Assembly: GCA_037349105.1 (NCBI GenBank)
Contig: JAYJMM010000087.1
Coordinates: forward strand, 1,731,501 to 1,795,500
DNA length: 64,000 bases
DNA from: Limnomonas spitsbergensis
Taxonomy: Eukaryota; Chlorophyta; Chlorophyceae; Chlamydomonadales
Direction of reading: 5' to 3'
Shown: piece after piece, positions 39,408 through 51,389 of the stretch
How positions within the stretch are numbered: position 1 is the first letter of the stretch
Layout: every line of letters starts with the position of its first letter
Program-made: the position numbers and the translations under genes
The notes under the pieces: generated by a model
Databases searched by the model: none
The model's input: only the letters and a program-made list of their open reading frames with translations
Told to the model about the DNA's origin: nothing

Positions 39408-42400
39408 CTGAGAGGGAGAGGGCGTGGGAATATCGCTCAATGAATGCCAGGAGACAAAATGCGGTGACGGCACTCACTGGCACTTCTTCGACCGAATCTG
39501 CGGGAAGGTATGTGTTATTTTCACTGGCCATGCGTGCTGGCCATCTACGGTGATATGTTTCATGTTTAATGGGATATCACTCCGAATAGGCGTTCTCCTT
39601 CTTTATATCTTGTTATCGGATAATGGCAGGAAAGAATAGTGTCTTCGATGAAGCATGAGAATAAAGAGTAGGAACTGCATACATAGCAGAAGCTGCAGGG
39701 AAAGAAAGAAAGAAATCGCCTGAGCGTGGCTTCAGGAATACGGGATTTTAAATGCCGTACACCGGGAATTATGTGATGCGCAGCCTGGGCCGAAGCCACA
39801 TCCGCGCCGTTACCGTTAGAAAGACACAACAACGTTGTTCCACAAGCCACCCTCCTCAGTTGCCCTTGATTCTTGTTTAGGAGGCCGCCTAAAACGCGTT
39901 TTTTCTTTTCAGCTACACCCAAACTGTGCCCCCCAATCATCGGCGCCAGATTTCAGTTAGAAATCGAGAGTTTTGATCGACAACTTGCCCTGTTGCAGGG
40001 CAGCCTTGAAAGATAAGTAACGCATCAATTTATACCCGAGGGGCAGCCATTCAAATCTCCAGCTTACTGATATCTCCCACCTTAACCTACTTTCCCTACC
40101 TGTGCCATAATTTCCAGGTACTCCCCCCGCGTGACGGAGATCTCCAGCCGCGACAAGCAGGGGTGGCAGCGCAGCTTCGGCAGTAGCATGCACAATGCGC
40201 ACGTGTACACTGCCGCAGCGTGGCCGGCCGGCTTGAAAGGAACTGTGCACGGCAGCAAACTATCAAAGAATAAAGAATAAAAAATATTGTAGATTTGCTT
40301 TGCATTCCCTCATAATTAACGTTGTTTGGGGTTGAAGGATCCAAAAACATACTAATCATTGATCGTCGACGCCAGTTTTCAGTCAGAAATGAAGGGTTTG
40401 GGAGGATAATTTGCCCGGAGGCAATACATAAAATAAACCGTGTTTCAACACCAGAGGGGAGGCAAATCAAATCTACGATCTGAAAAATAAATAAACGGGG
40501 TGCAGTGAAGAATCAGCAGCAGCACGCACATAACGCACACACCACCCCTTCAAACGGACAATACCCTACGCACCGACAAACAAGGAGAGATGACACCAGC
40601 TGGGGCGGAATCATACAATCGGCAGCAGTGCGCGCACCCACCCACCCACCCATGCCATACACCCACCCATTCCACACACACACCCATTCCACACACACAC
40701 ACACACATTCCACCCACCCACACATGCCACACACACACCCATTCCACCCACCCACTACACCCACCCATGCCACACACACACCCATTCCACCCACCCACCC
40801 ATGCCACACACACACCCATTCCACACACACACACACACCCACAACGCACATGCAGGTACCAGGGAACTGGGAGCGCAAGCCGAGGCCAGACAACCCTTTT
40901 TAGACACGTGGCTCGGCAAAGCCGAGTAAATTTTAATGACAGCTCGGCAACTCGGCTTGTCAGCTTTAGCGATAATGTCGATAAAGCTCGTGCACTCTGA
41001 ACGAATGTGGAAAGTTTCAATATGGGCAAGGCATGCGTGTTTGGATCCATTTCAAGCGGTCTGCCAGCTCAGCTCGGGCATCCGTCCCGACATACCAACT
41101 CGGTTATATGCGAGTTGATATGTCGGGACATGTTGCATCCATGTGTATCAGTCGACAGCTAGCTTTTGTTCTTTGCCATCGACAGGTATTCAGGGTTGTT
41201 TTTGTAAAAATAACGAAATCTGCTTTCCGCACTTTTCCACACTTTCCAGTCCCGAAAAATAACCCGAGCTCAGAGCAACGTCGGGTCGGCTTAAGCCGAC
41301 GAAAAAAAAATAGGGGTTCGGCTGAACCCGAGCAAAATGAAAAGGTCCCCCAGGACCCTGGCAGGTACACTGCCTTATGGAAAGGGCTGCCCGTGGCAAC
41401 AAACAAAAATAAATTTAAATGAAACAAGCTCGATGCACGCAACATTTCCGGTCCATTTCGAGGAACAGCGGAACCAATCATCAAACAGACAAATGAAACA
41501 AAGCCAAACGAAATGGAAGGCGGTGCTTGCGGCAAGTCCTGTAGGACTGGAAATAAAAGAAAATAAAACAAGGTCTGGAAATAAACTAAACTGGAAATAG
41601 GATTGAAAATAAAAATGACTGGAAATAGGACTGGAAATAAAAAAGATTGGAAATAGGACTGGAAATAAAAATGACTGGAAATAGGACTGGAAATAAAAAT
41701 GACTGGAAATAGGACTGGAAATAAAAGGCCTGGAAATAGGACGGAAAAAATGACAGGAAATAAAACTGACTGGAAATAAAATAAAACAAGGAAGGACTCA
41801 CCTGAGGGGTGCAGGTGCGTGTAGCAATGGAAGCAGTGGTGTGTGGGTGGGGAGGTGGTATGTTTAATGGGTAGGGTGTTCAGGATGATGGGTTGCCTCG
41901 TTAAAATACGCCTCTACCTTTTTCTGCCCTATTCTGCTCGGCCTGGCCCTTTTATTGGCGTTGGGAGACTTCGCTCAGGGCAGTGGAGAACTGGTAAGGA
42001 TCAGTGCTGTGTCGATTACGGTCCTTACGGTGGCTAAACCCTAAACCCAAATTGCAAACAACTTGCACAAATGTTTTCAAATATTATGCTGTCCCAAAAT
42101 ATTTAAATATTACCATTAACATATTTACTGGTGATATTTAAATGATGATATAACAAAATTAATTGGGACAGCGTAAAGCGGCGCCAGGGCTAGGAATTAC
42201 TTACCAGAGAGGCACAGGTGCCGCAGCCCTGTGACACGGCTCATGACGGCCGACAGGCAGGCCAGCTCTGCCGGATGTAGATCCAGGTCTAGACGCCGCG
42301 CTCCCCCCCGCTTCAGCTCCAGCTTCTTGTACAGTGACAGGTTGGCTTGGCTGAGCATCGCGGCGCTGAATTGCTGGGTGGCCGCCTGTGGCAAGGGGTT

Positions 42401-44314
42401 TAGGGTTTAGGGTTTGGGGTTTAGGGTTCGGGGTCCAGGGTCCAGGGTTAAGGCTGCCGTTCATACATTGATGCACATACCGAACGTGATGTAAGTCATA
42501 CGCAAATCAACTAATCCGTTATTCCGTAAATTTTGTCATGCATTTAATCCAAAAACCCGTAAATCCGTAAATGAGTGAATTCGCTTTGCCTTCCCTAATA
42601 ATTAGATACCGAGTGGTGTTTAAATATTTAATTGTGACGGTCAGCTTGAGGTGCCCGGTGAATCGTGTCATAACAATACCATATTCGGAATGAGGGGTGG
42701 CGATTATTTGAAAGAAAAGAAATAAAATGCCAAGGCAGCATGGATTTTGGTAAACTCAGGTTGACGAGACGCCCTCCGGTGAGGGGTGACGAAAGTCAAA
42801 AAAATGAATTGCTCGCCTTCAGAGTCCCTGTCTCCATTCGTTCATTCTCGGCATCTGGTTCAACCAGTACCACATTTTTTTATGTACCTGCATCAGGCAT
42901 GAGCTTTCAAGCACTGCTCGCCAAGGGGCTTCACCTACGCTGCCTGAAAGGTGCGATCCATTTCAATGCTCGGGGCTAGGCGTCGCTACTGCCTCGGCCA
43001 ACCTCGGCTGGCTCCGATCATGTCCAGCCCCGTGGGATCAAAATGAATCATGCAGGAGATGTGGAGCTGAAGTAGCGAGGGAGATATCATCAAAGGCGAG
43101 GGGCATGCCGAGGAGGGGAATGACGTGTCCGACAAGGAAGGAGGGGGGGACTGGGGGGAGTGTCCAGGGGAGATGGAAGAGGGGGGGGATGAGTCTGGGG
43201 GATCAACAGGGAGATACCATGGCCTACGGATCCCACTGCTGGGTAAGGGCTAAATTCAATGCTGTTGAAAAGTTGGAAGGGTTGAAAATTATCACTGTCG
43301 TGGGCCCAGGGTTAAAGCTGCAGGTTGTCAGGGAATCAGGACTTATTGGAAAGGGGTCATGATGTTCTTAGCCTGGGTTCAGGACTTTTGGTTCAGCCGG
43401 TTCGGACATCAGGATTTAGGGTTGAGGGTGTAGAGTTCAGATTCTAGGGTCGCAAATTCAGTGTACAGGGCTAAGGGTTTGCAATTGAGGGTTTAGAATC
43501 AAGGGTTCAGGGACAAAGGGCCACCGGAACAAGACAGGACAGGAAGAGGGCGGCTGAATAGTATTCGTGCCGTTCCCGTGCATGACCTGCTTATAACATT
43601 GTTAGACTTACCGGTACCGGTACACCTTACCAAACAATTTATCATTTGGTATAATACAAAAAAAAATGATTTGCCTGCCCACAAGCATGAATTTATTGCT
43701 AATTTGTATGCTGCCCTCTGGGTTCAAAATCGGCAACCGCCGACCGCCAACTGCTTACCAAACGCGAGGGCCATCTGACCCCCAAGTAATGTGGCAGCTC
43801 ACGCATCAGCGCCTGCCGCACCGCCACAACCTCCATCCGCCAACTCCTTACCTGGTGCGAGGGCCACATGACCCCGAAGGCCCAAGTGATGTGGCAGCTC
43901 ACGCTTCAGCGCCTTACACGCTGCAGCCATCTGCCAGCCACCAACACCTTACCTGATACGAGGGCCACGTGACCCCCAGGTGATGTGGCAGCTCACGCAT
44001 CAGCGCCTGACGCGCCACCGCCAGCTCCGCTACGCTGCACAGCGACCATGCCGCACCGCCGCCCAGCAAAGAATCTGGCGGAGCGGCCGGGACGCCCGTC
44101 CCCGCCCAAGATCCTGAGGTGATGGCGCCTACCACCCTGGTGCCAAACACTCCCCGCCAGGCAGCAGCCGCCAGTGCCGGACTTGCTGCTGGGTCACGGG
44201 AGCGAAATCGGGGCGCATCGTCCTGCCGAATAGGGTCTTCAAAGACGCTGAGCACGATGGCGTCGGGCCAGCCGTGTAGGGACTGGCTCAGGGAGCGCCG
44301 CCGGTGGCGGATTC
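39351..44314 (-). CDS. Leucine-rich, possibly LRR-like protein; four 3'-terminal exons
   Basis: Exons on the minus strand are 43953-44314, 42205-42385, 40100-40242 and 39351-39407 (TAG at 39351-39353). Donors are CAG|GTAAGG, CTG|GTAAGT and CAG|GTAGGG; acceptors are CACAG|, GTGCACAG| and CTCTCAG|. Phases 0, 1 and 0 agree at all junctions. The product includes SLHGWPDAIVLSVFEDP, ARQALMRELPHHLGV, RRLDLDLHPAELACLSAVMS, RVTGLRHLCLSG and CHPCLSRLEISV, and ends YLYVAGNFIAFCLVP. LRHLCLSG and LSRLEISV look like leucine-rich repeat strands, but I cannot name the family. The 5' part is not identified. Alternative: an F-box/LRR protein. Confidence 0.62.
39696..39830 (-). mobile_element. SINE-like element with a LINE-derived 3' tail
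   Basis: On the minus strand the head reads TAACGGTAACGGCGCGGATG then TGGCTTCGGCCCAGGC. The 3' ~73 bp (TCCCGGTGTACGGCATTTAA onward to TTTCTTTCTTTCCCTG) match the LINE 3' end at 56019-56090 with only about two differences. The head is unrelated to the LINE but is shared with the copy at 3110-3205, so this is not simply a truncated LINE. Confidence 0.55.
40100..40242 (-). CDS. LRR-like gene, third visible exon
   Basis: 143 bp between CGTGCACAG| and GCACAG|GTAGGG. It encodes (V)PFKPAGHAAAVYTCAL, CMLLPKLRCHPCLSRLEI and SVTRGEYLEIMAQ. Two other possible acceptors lie upstream, but only this one gives a frame that is in phase at both ends. Confidence 0.6.
40625..40850. repeat. CA/CCCA-rich simple repeat
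   Basis: Irregular mixture of CACACACACCCATTCCAC and CACCCACCC. It lies in the intron between 40242 and 42205. Confidence 0.85.
41585..41790. repeat. ~28-bp AT-rich minisatellite, about 7 units
   Basis: The unit TGGAAATAGGACTGGAAATA plus AAAATGAC is repeated with indels. It lies in the same intron. The region 40850-41585 before it holds no recognised gene. Confidence 0.8.
42087..42173. mobile_element. 87-bp MITE with TA target duplication
   Basis: The terminal inverted repeats are TGCTGTCCCAA and, on the other strand, CGCTGTCCCAA, flanked by TA on both sides (42085-42086 and 42174-42175). The inside is AT-rich and partly palindromic (ATATTTAAATAT). This fits a small Tc1/mariner-type non-autonomous element. 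It sits 32 bp from the donor of exon 42205-42385. Confidence 0.6.
42205..42385 (-). CDS. LRR-like gene, second visible exon
   Basis: 181 bp between CTTGCCACAG| and CTCTG|GTAAGT. It encodes AATQQFSAAMLSQANLSL, YKKLELKRGGARRLDLDL, HPAELACLSAVMSRVTGL and RHLCLSG. Leu, Arg and Ala dominate; RRLDLDLHPAEL and LRHLCLSG have the spacing of leucine-rich repeat strands. Confidence 0.62.
42394..42452. repeat. Interstitial TTTAGGG-like stretch
   Basis: Degenerate plant-type telomere repeats (GGTTTAGGGTTTAGGGTT, then GGGGTTTAGGGTTCGGGG) directly upstream of an acceptor. A short CTAAACCCTAAACCC occurs at 42035-42050 and weaker forms at 43380-43510. Confidence 0.75.
43745..43952. repeat. Two extra copies of the LRR-like exon end with donor
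   Basis: The block GTGATGTGGCAGCTCACGCA..TCAGCGCCT..GCCACC and the preceding CCTTACCTG..ACGAGGGCCAC recurs at about 43770-43850 and 43855-43950, besides the real exon end at 43953-44040. On the minus strand the copies read QALMRELPHYLG and ALKRELPHHLG. Their donors are CAG|GTAAGG and TTTG|GTAAGC, both intact. Confidence 0.85.
43953..44314 (-). CDS. LRR-like gene, first visible exon
   Basis: 362 bp after ATTCCTGCAG| and ending TATCAG|GTAAGG. It encodes IRHRRRSLSQSLHGWPDA, IVLSVFEDPIRQDDAPRF, SPALAAAAWRGVFGTRVV, an Ala/Gly/Pro-rich middle and ARQALMRELPHHLGVTWP. Earlier exons must exist (entry phase is 2 bases). The 3' end of the exon is copied twice in the following intron. Confidence 0.6.
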
Positions 44315-45190
44315 CTGCAGGAATCGGTACACACAACCCAATCAAAATGGGATAACGCACAGGCCGAGCAGAATGAGGTGTAGGATATAAGGTCAAGGAC
44401 TCAGACATTAATGCAAGAGACTTGATGAAAGGAAAGGAAAGGAAGGAACTCCGTTTAAGGCGTGGATCACCACAAATGTGCTGCGCTGTTTTTATCCCTG
44501 ACCCTCGTCCCCCCTCACGGCATTTCAGAATTTAAAAATAACCAACTCGCCACCGTTGCACTCTGTCACACTGTACAAGCAAAATAAGTGTCAGCGACCG
44601 GCGATACCAGAAACCGCTGACCATAATCAAACAGGAACAAAACAAACATTGTCCACAATGGAAAAGATACCTCTCGCAACAACGCTGCTCGGAAGCTTTG
44701 CCTGAGCGCATGGCTTTATCGATTTTTGTGCAGCATGCACGCGACGATGGGATACCATTCCTGCCATGCGACCCTTCATGCAGCGCCATGCGCCCCTCTG
44801 TACAATGCTGACACCCCTATTCCTTTTGACGCTTGACATGTCCTGGAGGCTGCTGTCCTAAGCAGGATTTCGAAAATACAGTGATCCGTGCTATCTGAAA
44901 CCTGAACACGGGCACACGGCCTCCAGTCGCCTGACGCACCGCCAATGTGCACGTCCCATGCCCCTGCCTGGGCCGGAACGTCGCAGTCGCAGACATCGCA
45001 GTGCCTCGGCGCAGTAGCAGCAAAGCAGCAGCTGGCGTACCGGCGGCTGGCATGCCCTTCATTGCGTTCGCGCTTTGACAGAGCTCGGTCTGGCCACGTC
45101 GGCCTGTCCGCGAATCAGTCCCCGGCGATGCGGGAGTGGCGAAAATGGCAAAACCTAAATGGAAATTGTCGTCGAAAGGAGTAATGTAGT
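44315..45190. other. No recognised gene
   Basis: Open frames of 60-85 codons occur on both strands but carry no motif. The 5' part of the LRR-like gene and its promoter may lie here or beyond the LINE. The left end of the LINE is somewhere near 45180-45230 and was not fixed. Confidence 0.45.
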
Positions 45191-45944
45191 GTGACTACGA
45201 GCGCGTTAAAATCACTATGTCATAAACGTGATGGACAAGGATATCACTTCGGCACAACCACATCTGCTCACCATCCGGGCCTCGGCATCTTTCAGCCTCC
45301 TCCGCCCAGCCAACATCTTCACCCACTTCCCCCGCACCAATCCATTTCCGTCCTCCCCTATCTATCTCTTTCACCGCCACTCCTTTCAAACATTATCTGT
45401 GTCTAGGACACTAACGTGGGCCCAAAGCTGAGCTGCACTCCTCGGTCGTCCACGGGATAATTGTTTCGACCCTCCTCGCAAACCTTTCGCGACTGGGTCC
45501 CCCTCTCTCTTCTGAGAGGGGCTTTTAGGACCCTTCAAACCAATTGTCCTCTCCCAAAACTTCTGCTTCTCCCACGGCGCGTCACCCCCACGTTCCAGGA
45601 CTGGTAACTTCTCCTCGTCCACCAAAACGCTACCCTTTCCTTCTTAAATAATCCTGCATTTCTCTTTCGCATCTTCTCCCTCCCACACCTCCTGTACTTG
45701 CCTCTGATTCCAACCCATCACCCACCCCCCTCCGCCTCCAGCACCCAGCAGCATTGATCTCACCTGCACCATTTCCAACTCTTACGTATCTACCAGTCCT
45801 CTCCCTCCTCCACTTTTCTCGCTTTTGGTGCATGGTCCTATCCTCCACCCCCACCCCAACTGCACCTTCCTTGGCCTCCACTTTTCTTCCCTGCCATGCA
45901 GCCATGCAACGCCTTTTCTATACACTCCTCCTCCTGTTCTCTTG

Positions 45945-46515
45945 CTTTAAATCTTACCCTCCCTCCCTCTTATGCTGTCTGCAGACGCCCCTCTACTGCT
46001 CCCATCATTTAGACCAAAACAAAATTTTCTGCCTAAGCGGCCTAGGGGAACCTCTCGCAAATTTTCCCTTTCCCAATTCTGCATACCTCCTGCCTCCATG
46101 GCCTATCCGGCTCCATCCCCCCCCATCACTCTACTCCTTCCCGGTTTTTCATCCTTCTACACTTAGGCCATCAGACGCACACCCTTCGAATTTCCGGCCA
46201 CACCTATGCCCCATGACACCATGCCCTCCGCATATCCCCCCTCCCTACGCCTCTTGTCTCCACATTTCCCCCACACTTCTTGCTTTCAAACGTACCCTCC
46301 CTCCCTCTTATGCTGTCTGCAGACGCCCCCCTACTGCTCCCATCATTTAGACCAAAACATTTTTTTCTGCCTAAGCGGCCTAGAGGAACCTCTCGCAAAT
46401 TTTCCCTCTCTTAATTCTGCATACCTTTCGCCCCCATGGCTTATCAGGCTAGATCACCCCCCACCACTCTGCTCATTCCCGGTTTATTTTCCCACCTACA
46501 CTTCTGCCTTCGGAC
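45945..46515. repeat. Tandem duplication in the LINE leader, ~330-bp period
   Basis: The segment with ACCCTCCCTCCCTCTTATGC, GCCTAAGCGGCCTAG and AACCTCTCGCAAATTTTCCC occurs at about 45945-46150 and again at 46275-46450 with about 90% identity. The second copy spans the first codons of the long frame, so the frame's annotated start at 46206 may not be the real one. Confidence 0.85.
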
Positions 46516-49500
46516 GCACATCCCTCCCATTTTATGCCTCACCTAGTACCTCTGCTTCACACACAAGTTTTGCATCAGACCCATTGCCCGACTCCCACAA
46601 ATCAAGTTCAGCTTCTTCATTCTGCCCCAAAATACACTCTATGTTAAATCTTAGTTCACTTTATATGGACACATCTCTACGACATCTTGCACTTGGCATC
46701 CCTGACTCTTCCAAGGACCTACTTTATACTGCATTTGCATGTTCGATTCTAGCCACCTCCATTGTTGTATTCATGCTCCTCCACAAAACACTTGCCTCAC
46801 CATGTCTTACGGCTTCGCACCCTACCACTCCTACTACTTCCAGCACGACGCCCCCACCACCAGCCATCCCCTCAGCTACAACATCCACTACCACCCTCAA
46901 AGCCACTGCTACCACGTGGCACCGTTTCCTCCACATCAAAAATATTTTAAAGCTAACTCTCATTCAACGTCATCATGGCCAATACCTCCTCAGCCACTTG
47001 CGACGTCTCCTCACACGCACCCAAAGACGTTTCCCCCACACACACCACCTCCACATCCCACTAATACAAGCCATCTCACGCATCCAAAAGGCCCGCCACA
47101 CCTCCTCTCGCACCTCTCCCAAGCATCCTTCACAACACCCCCGACCTCCACAACGGGGTGGAGACGTTTCAGCAAACCACCCGCCTCTCACGCCTTCACA
47201 CGACCCCCTCCCCCACGGCCTTGCTTTCTTTGAGCGACAATCTCTTGGATTCTGCCAAGTCCACGCTTTCAATAACCTTAGTGGTGGTGATGTCACGACC
47301 CCCCTCGATGTCTTGGCATGGTGTCGCTACCGGTCCACCAATCCCATTCTACCACACCATGCCCAACTCCTCAACCCATCAGTGCCTCATCCACAATTCC
47401 ACACTTCTCGGGGTAACTTCACTGATGCCCTCTTTGCTTTATGGCTTTTTGATACTCACCAACTCCACAAACTCGACATCATGGATCGCACCAATCTCCC
47501 TCTCTCCCCCTCACACTTGGCCAATCTCGCCTCCATCACCCTTCAAGATCTGGATCATGCCCTTACTTCCCTCCAACTAAAAGACCCCACATATGCCTAT
47601 CCCGGTTTCATCCTTCACACACATGAACCTGGTGACTACTTCCATGCCTCCGTGCTCTTAAAACCTGGAGTTGGCAAACCTTGGCTCTGGGTCGACTCAG
47701 ACTCCCCATCCCACATGGACCTTACTTCTGATCACAACCTCCAACTCCTCCGCCAGCTCGGCAGGCATGCCTTTGCTCTCGTCCCTACCTCTTCCCTTAC
47801 CGCTTGCCTTGCTTTCCCCTTTACCCTCCCTCAGCCAAACACCCACATCACCATTCCTGATTCTCCCCCGCCACACCCAATCCCCCCTTCCCTCCTCACT
47901 AACCCCTACCACACTTCCATCGAACACACTTTCCCAGACCATGCCCCGCTCGCGCCTCCACCCCCTGTCTATACCCCTCGCCCCCACGTCTCTTTGGCTC
48001 CCCCCGCTGCCCAGCCCACACCCCAATACCCCTCTTTACCTCCCCCCCCACTCCCCTCCCCACCCCGACATGTCCCCCACCCTCTCGATATTATCTCCAC
48101 TTTCAATATCGCTGGCCTCCGTGCCAACACTGCCGATGTCAGCACCTTTGTCAACACACACCGCCCCAAAAAAAAATTTGGCCAAGAAACTCACCTCTTT
48201 GCCTCCCAACAATCCACCTTCCTTCCTGAAATCCGCCAAGCCTTCCCTCACTATCATGTTTACCTGAGCAGCGTGCCTACACCCCCTACTCTTGCTTACG
48301 CCCGGCCAAATATCTGTGCACCCGGGGGTGTCTTCCTCGCCATCCATAATGACGCCCACCCCCATACCTTCATCCGCCAACCGGTACCCCCTCTTATCGA
48401 AGGATATTGCATCCATCTCCAACTTCCCATGGTCGCTGGCCGCGCCCTTCATGTCCTTAGTGTTTACTTCCCTCCGGGCTCTAACCTCATTTCACCTGCT
48501 TGTCAAAAATACATGGCAGACACTATCCATGATAGTGACCCCGCCTGTGACATCTTCCTCATTGGTGGGGACTTCAACCGCCACCTCCAATCTACTCGAC
48601 CTGATCGCACGTTCCTCTCCTTCCTTGCCTCCAACAGACTTATCCCCATTAATGCTACCACATCCAAACATCTCACACACATGCCGCACTCCTCTACAAT
48701 GCAAGCCTCCATGTTGGATGATATCCTCATCTCTGATAATGCTTTTCACCTCTCTGGCCTACTCCCCACCGCAGTAACCGCAGTTGAGTGCTCTGTCCCT
48801 CTTCAATCCCTCTACGCTCCTGACCACCTCCCCCTCACCTTCAAGTGCCCTCCAAACCTCTTTCAACTCCCCATGCACCCCCGTCCTCCCTTGCAACCCC
48901 TCACCTCGTCACGCCTCCGCAACACACCTCCTCGCCCTTCCAACGCTACACCTCCCCCCCCAACCACCATCAAACAGCCTACACCCTCCCACACCTTACA
49001 GCTTACACGGGAGGCTATTTTCTCTGACCTCTCCACTGCCTCCGATGCCTTGCTCGCCCACACTTCCGCCCTCATCAACGACTCATGCGTCCAACACCAC
49101 TATCAACCACACTCCTCACCCCATGCCCCCCCTCCAGAATGGACAACTTTCCGCGAACACCTTGTGTCCCTCCATATCGACATTCCCACCATAGTCTCCC
49201 GCCACTCCGACATATGTACACCTGCCCTCACCGTCATGAAACTACACTGCCCCACCTCGTCCCATCGGGACACTATCGCCCCCCACCCTTCTGGTAAACC
49301 ATGCTTCCTCCCTCGCGTGGCACAACAACACATCACAGTAAAAACCCAGGAACGGGCTATCCTCCACTTTGCCCGCAACTTCATTAAACAACTCACTTCC
49401 GCCCCCCCCCCTAACGCCACTCCCCTTTTACCCTTTTCTCCGATCTTGGACTCCCTTCTCTCCGCTCTCGCCTCTCACCACCTCCTATCTCCACCACACT

Positions 49501-50515
49501 CTGTCTCCCATGATACTTACACCCCATGCCCTCCTACTTCCGCACTACTACTCCTCCTTCCTCCCTTTCCAGTTGCTTTGCCCCCCACCCTCTCTCCACC
49601 ATGGATCCAATGGCTCTCACTCTGCGATCAAAAACTTCGGCTCATCCGAGTTGACATTCGAAAAACTTTTCGCAAACATTCCGTTACCACAAAAAATCGC
49701 AAAAAATTTATCAAGCTACTTTACACTAATGCTTGCAAGGCGCACCAACGTATTTTCTAGGACGAACCCGACACCGACCCCCTCCTTCCCATTGATACCT
49801 CCTCAGCCCATTCTGCCTCCTCCTCTCATATTACCTCTTTATGGGACCCCACCACCTCTCTTCTTGTCACGGACCCTACGGGCTTGACCAATGTGACACA
49901 TGCTTATTTCAGCAAGGAATGGTCGGCCGACCCCCACGTTCTTCCCACACAACCCTACCCGCATGAATCCATACCAAACCTTGACAATTTCCAACTCGAT
50001 ACAAAGGCCAAGTCCGCTCGCACCACTTCGACCACCCTTATTCCTTACGTCCTTCGGCCCAGTACATTTAATCAAGCCATCAAATCCCTGAAAAATAAAA
50101 AAGCTTTTGGCCCTGACGGCATCCCCAATGAACTTCTCCGTATCATGCCACATTCTTTCCAATCATCCTTGCACAATCTGTTTATCCTCATGTGGATCTT
50201 AGGCACCACTCCCACCTCATGGAAGTCTTCCACTACTACCCTCCTCCACAAACGGGGGGATGTCAGTCAGTTAACAAACAAACGTCCAATTGGCATGCAC
50301 AACACTATCTACAAACTTTGAACACGGTCAGTCACTGCCGTTCTCACCGATTACTCCGAAGATTTTGGTATCCTTAGCCAATCTCAAGAGGGCTTTCGTG
50401 CAGGGCACCACACCATGCGGCACCTCCAACGATATGTCCATGCCCTTGAAGACGCTCGTGCTCATAACCGCAATATATATGCCTTGTACATTGACTTCCG
50501 TCGGAAAAAGTGCAC
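46206..50515 (+). pseudogene. LINE polyprotein, N-terminal part: Josephin-like protease, APE endonuclease, RT start
   Basis: One frame from 46206 is broken only by TAG at 49758 and TGA at 50319. Around residue 340-500 lies SLGFCQVHAFNNLSGG, RGNFTDALFALWLF, then FHASVLL and WVDSD: Cys (about 350), His (about 480) and Asp fit a Josephin/OTU-type protease. Around residues 630-875 lies an exonuclease-endonuclease-phosphatase fold: STFNIAGLRAN, QETHLF, LIGGDFNRH, MLDDILIS and APDHLPLTF, with the expected N, E, D-N, D and D-H. RT follows: LKNKKAFGPDGIPNELL, TLLHKRGD, KRPIGMHNTIYKL, EGFRAGHHTMRHLQ and IYALYIDF. The frame stops matching at about 50515, where foreign sequence begins. Confidence 0.85.
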
Positions 50516-51128
50516 GTGGGGGACATTGGTGTGGCGCCGGCCACCGTGGGCCGCCCCACTGGGAATTGGCCAAACCCAGTGGGTATCCCCACCGTGGGGA
50601 TACATGTCGTAGGGCTACGTCATGGGTTGGCATCAGTGGGGTATGTCTGATGGGATACTCCCACGGTGGGTCCAAGTGAGAGGATTCCCCCACACTGGGC
50701 CGCCAGAGCAAGTTGAGGCTATAATAAGGCAGCAACAGCTTAGAAACAAGTACCGTACCGGTAGTGCAGTGTGGCATGGCCCTTGACTGAGATGGCTGTA
50801 TTTCACAAGAACCAATTTTAAAAGTGTTTTCGATGAACCAAATTCGGGTTAAAAAAAAAGTCTCCATGCCAATGCTGGATAAAATTTGGCTTCATTCAAG
50901 GCCAAAACATGGAACCAAAGGTAAAGAATACCAATTGAGATGGATGGTACGGCATATAGTATATAAAGTCAGGAAAAAGTTGCCCAAAGTCAAAAAAATT
51001 GGGGTAGGGATTCAGCTTAATCAGGGCGTTCAGAATGTGCAGCTAACTCGTCCCATCCCAGAGAGCCAAGACCCCAAAACATAAAAACACCGTATTTGTT
51101 TGACGCGGTTCGCGGGTTCGCAAAATGG
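50515..51128. other. Sequence replacing the RT core, with strong hairpins at its left end
   Basis: Bases 50540-50700 contain CCCACTGGG/CCCAGTGGG and GTATCCCCAC/GTGGGGATAC inverted pairs, and CCACCGTGGG/CCCACGGTGG. The rest is AT-richer with no motif; short frames exist but none is recognised. On the minus strand about 51158-51340 is an open stretch ending in a stop (GWTSITGHIVRGAQLAQF, ERHMALFAITSETRFL) that looks coding but is unassigned. Confidence 0.5.
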
Positions 51129-51389
51129 GGCAGGTCTGGTCCGGTAGTTCAGTTCTAGTACCAGTTATTGTTCATCCTAAGGAAGCGAGTTTCGCTGGTG
51201 ATGGCGAAGAGCGCCATGTGGCGCTCGAACTGCGCCAGCTGGGCCCCTCTGACGATGTGACCTGTGATGCTGGTCCACCCCTTGCTGCGAATCGGGCTGA
51301 TTTCGAAGTCATCATCGGTCCGGCTGGCGCGAGAGGTATCACAATACGGCGTGGGGGGCGTTACCAGGGTAAAACGGCTTTTTACTAGG

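Noticed and set aside
39696..39768. Simple 5'-truncated LINE copy
   Set aside because: The sequence next to the shared tail differs from the LINE and is instead shared with another SINE-like copy.
42394..42452. Chromosome end
   Set aside because: The TTTAGGG-like run is short, degenerate and internal to a gene; it does not mark a telomere.
47697..48452. Minus-strand frames inside the LINE
   Set aside because: They are the complement of a C/T-rich coding strand; the plus strand carries the endonuclease motifs.
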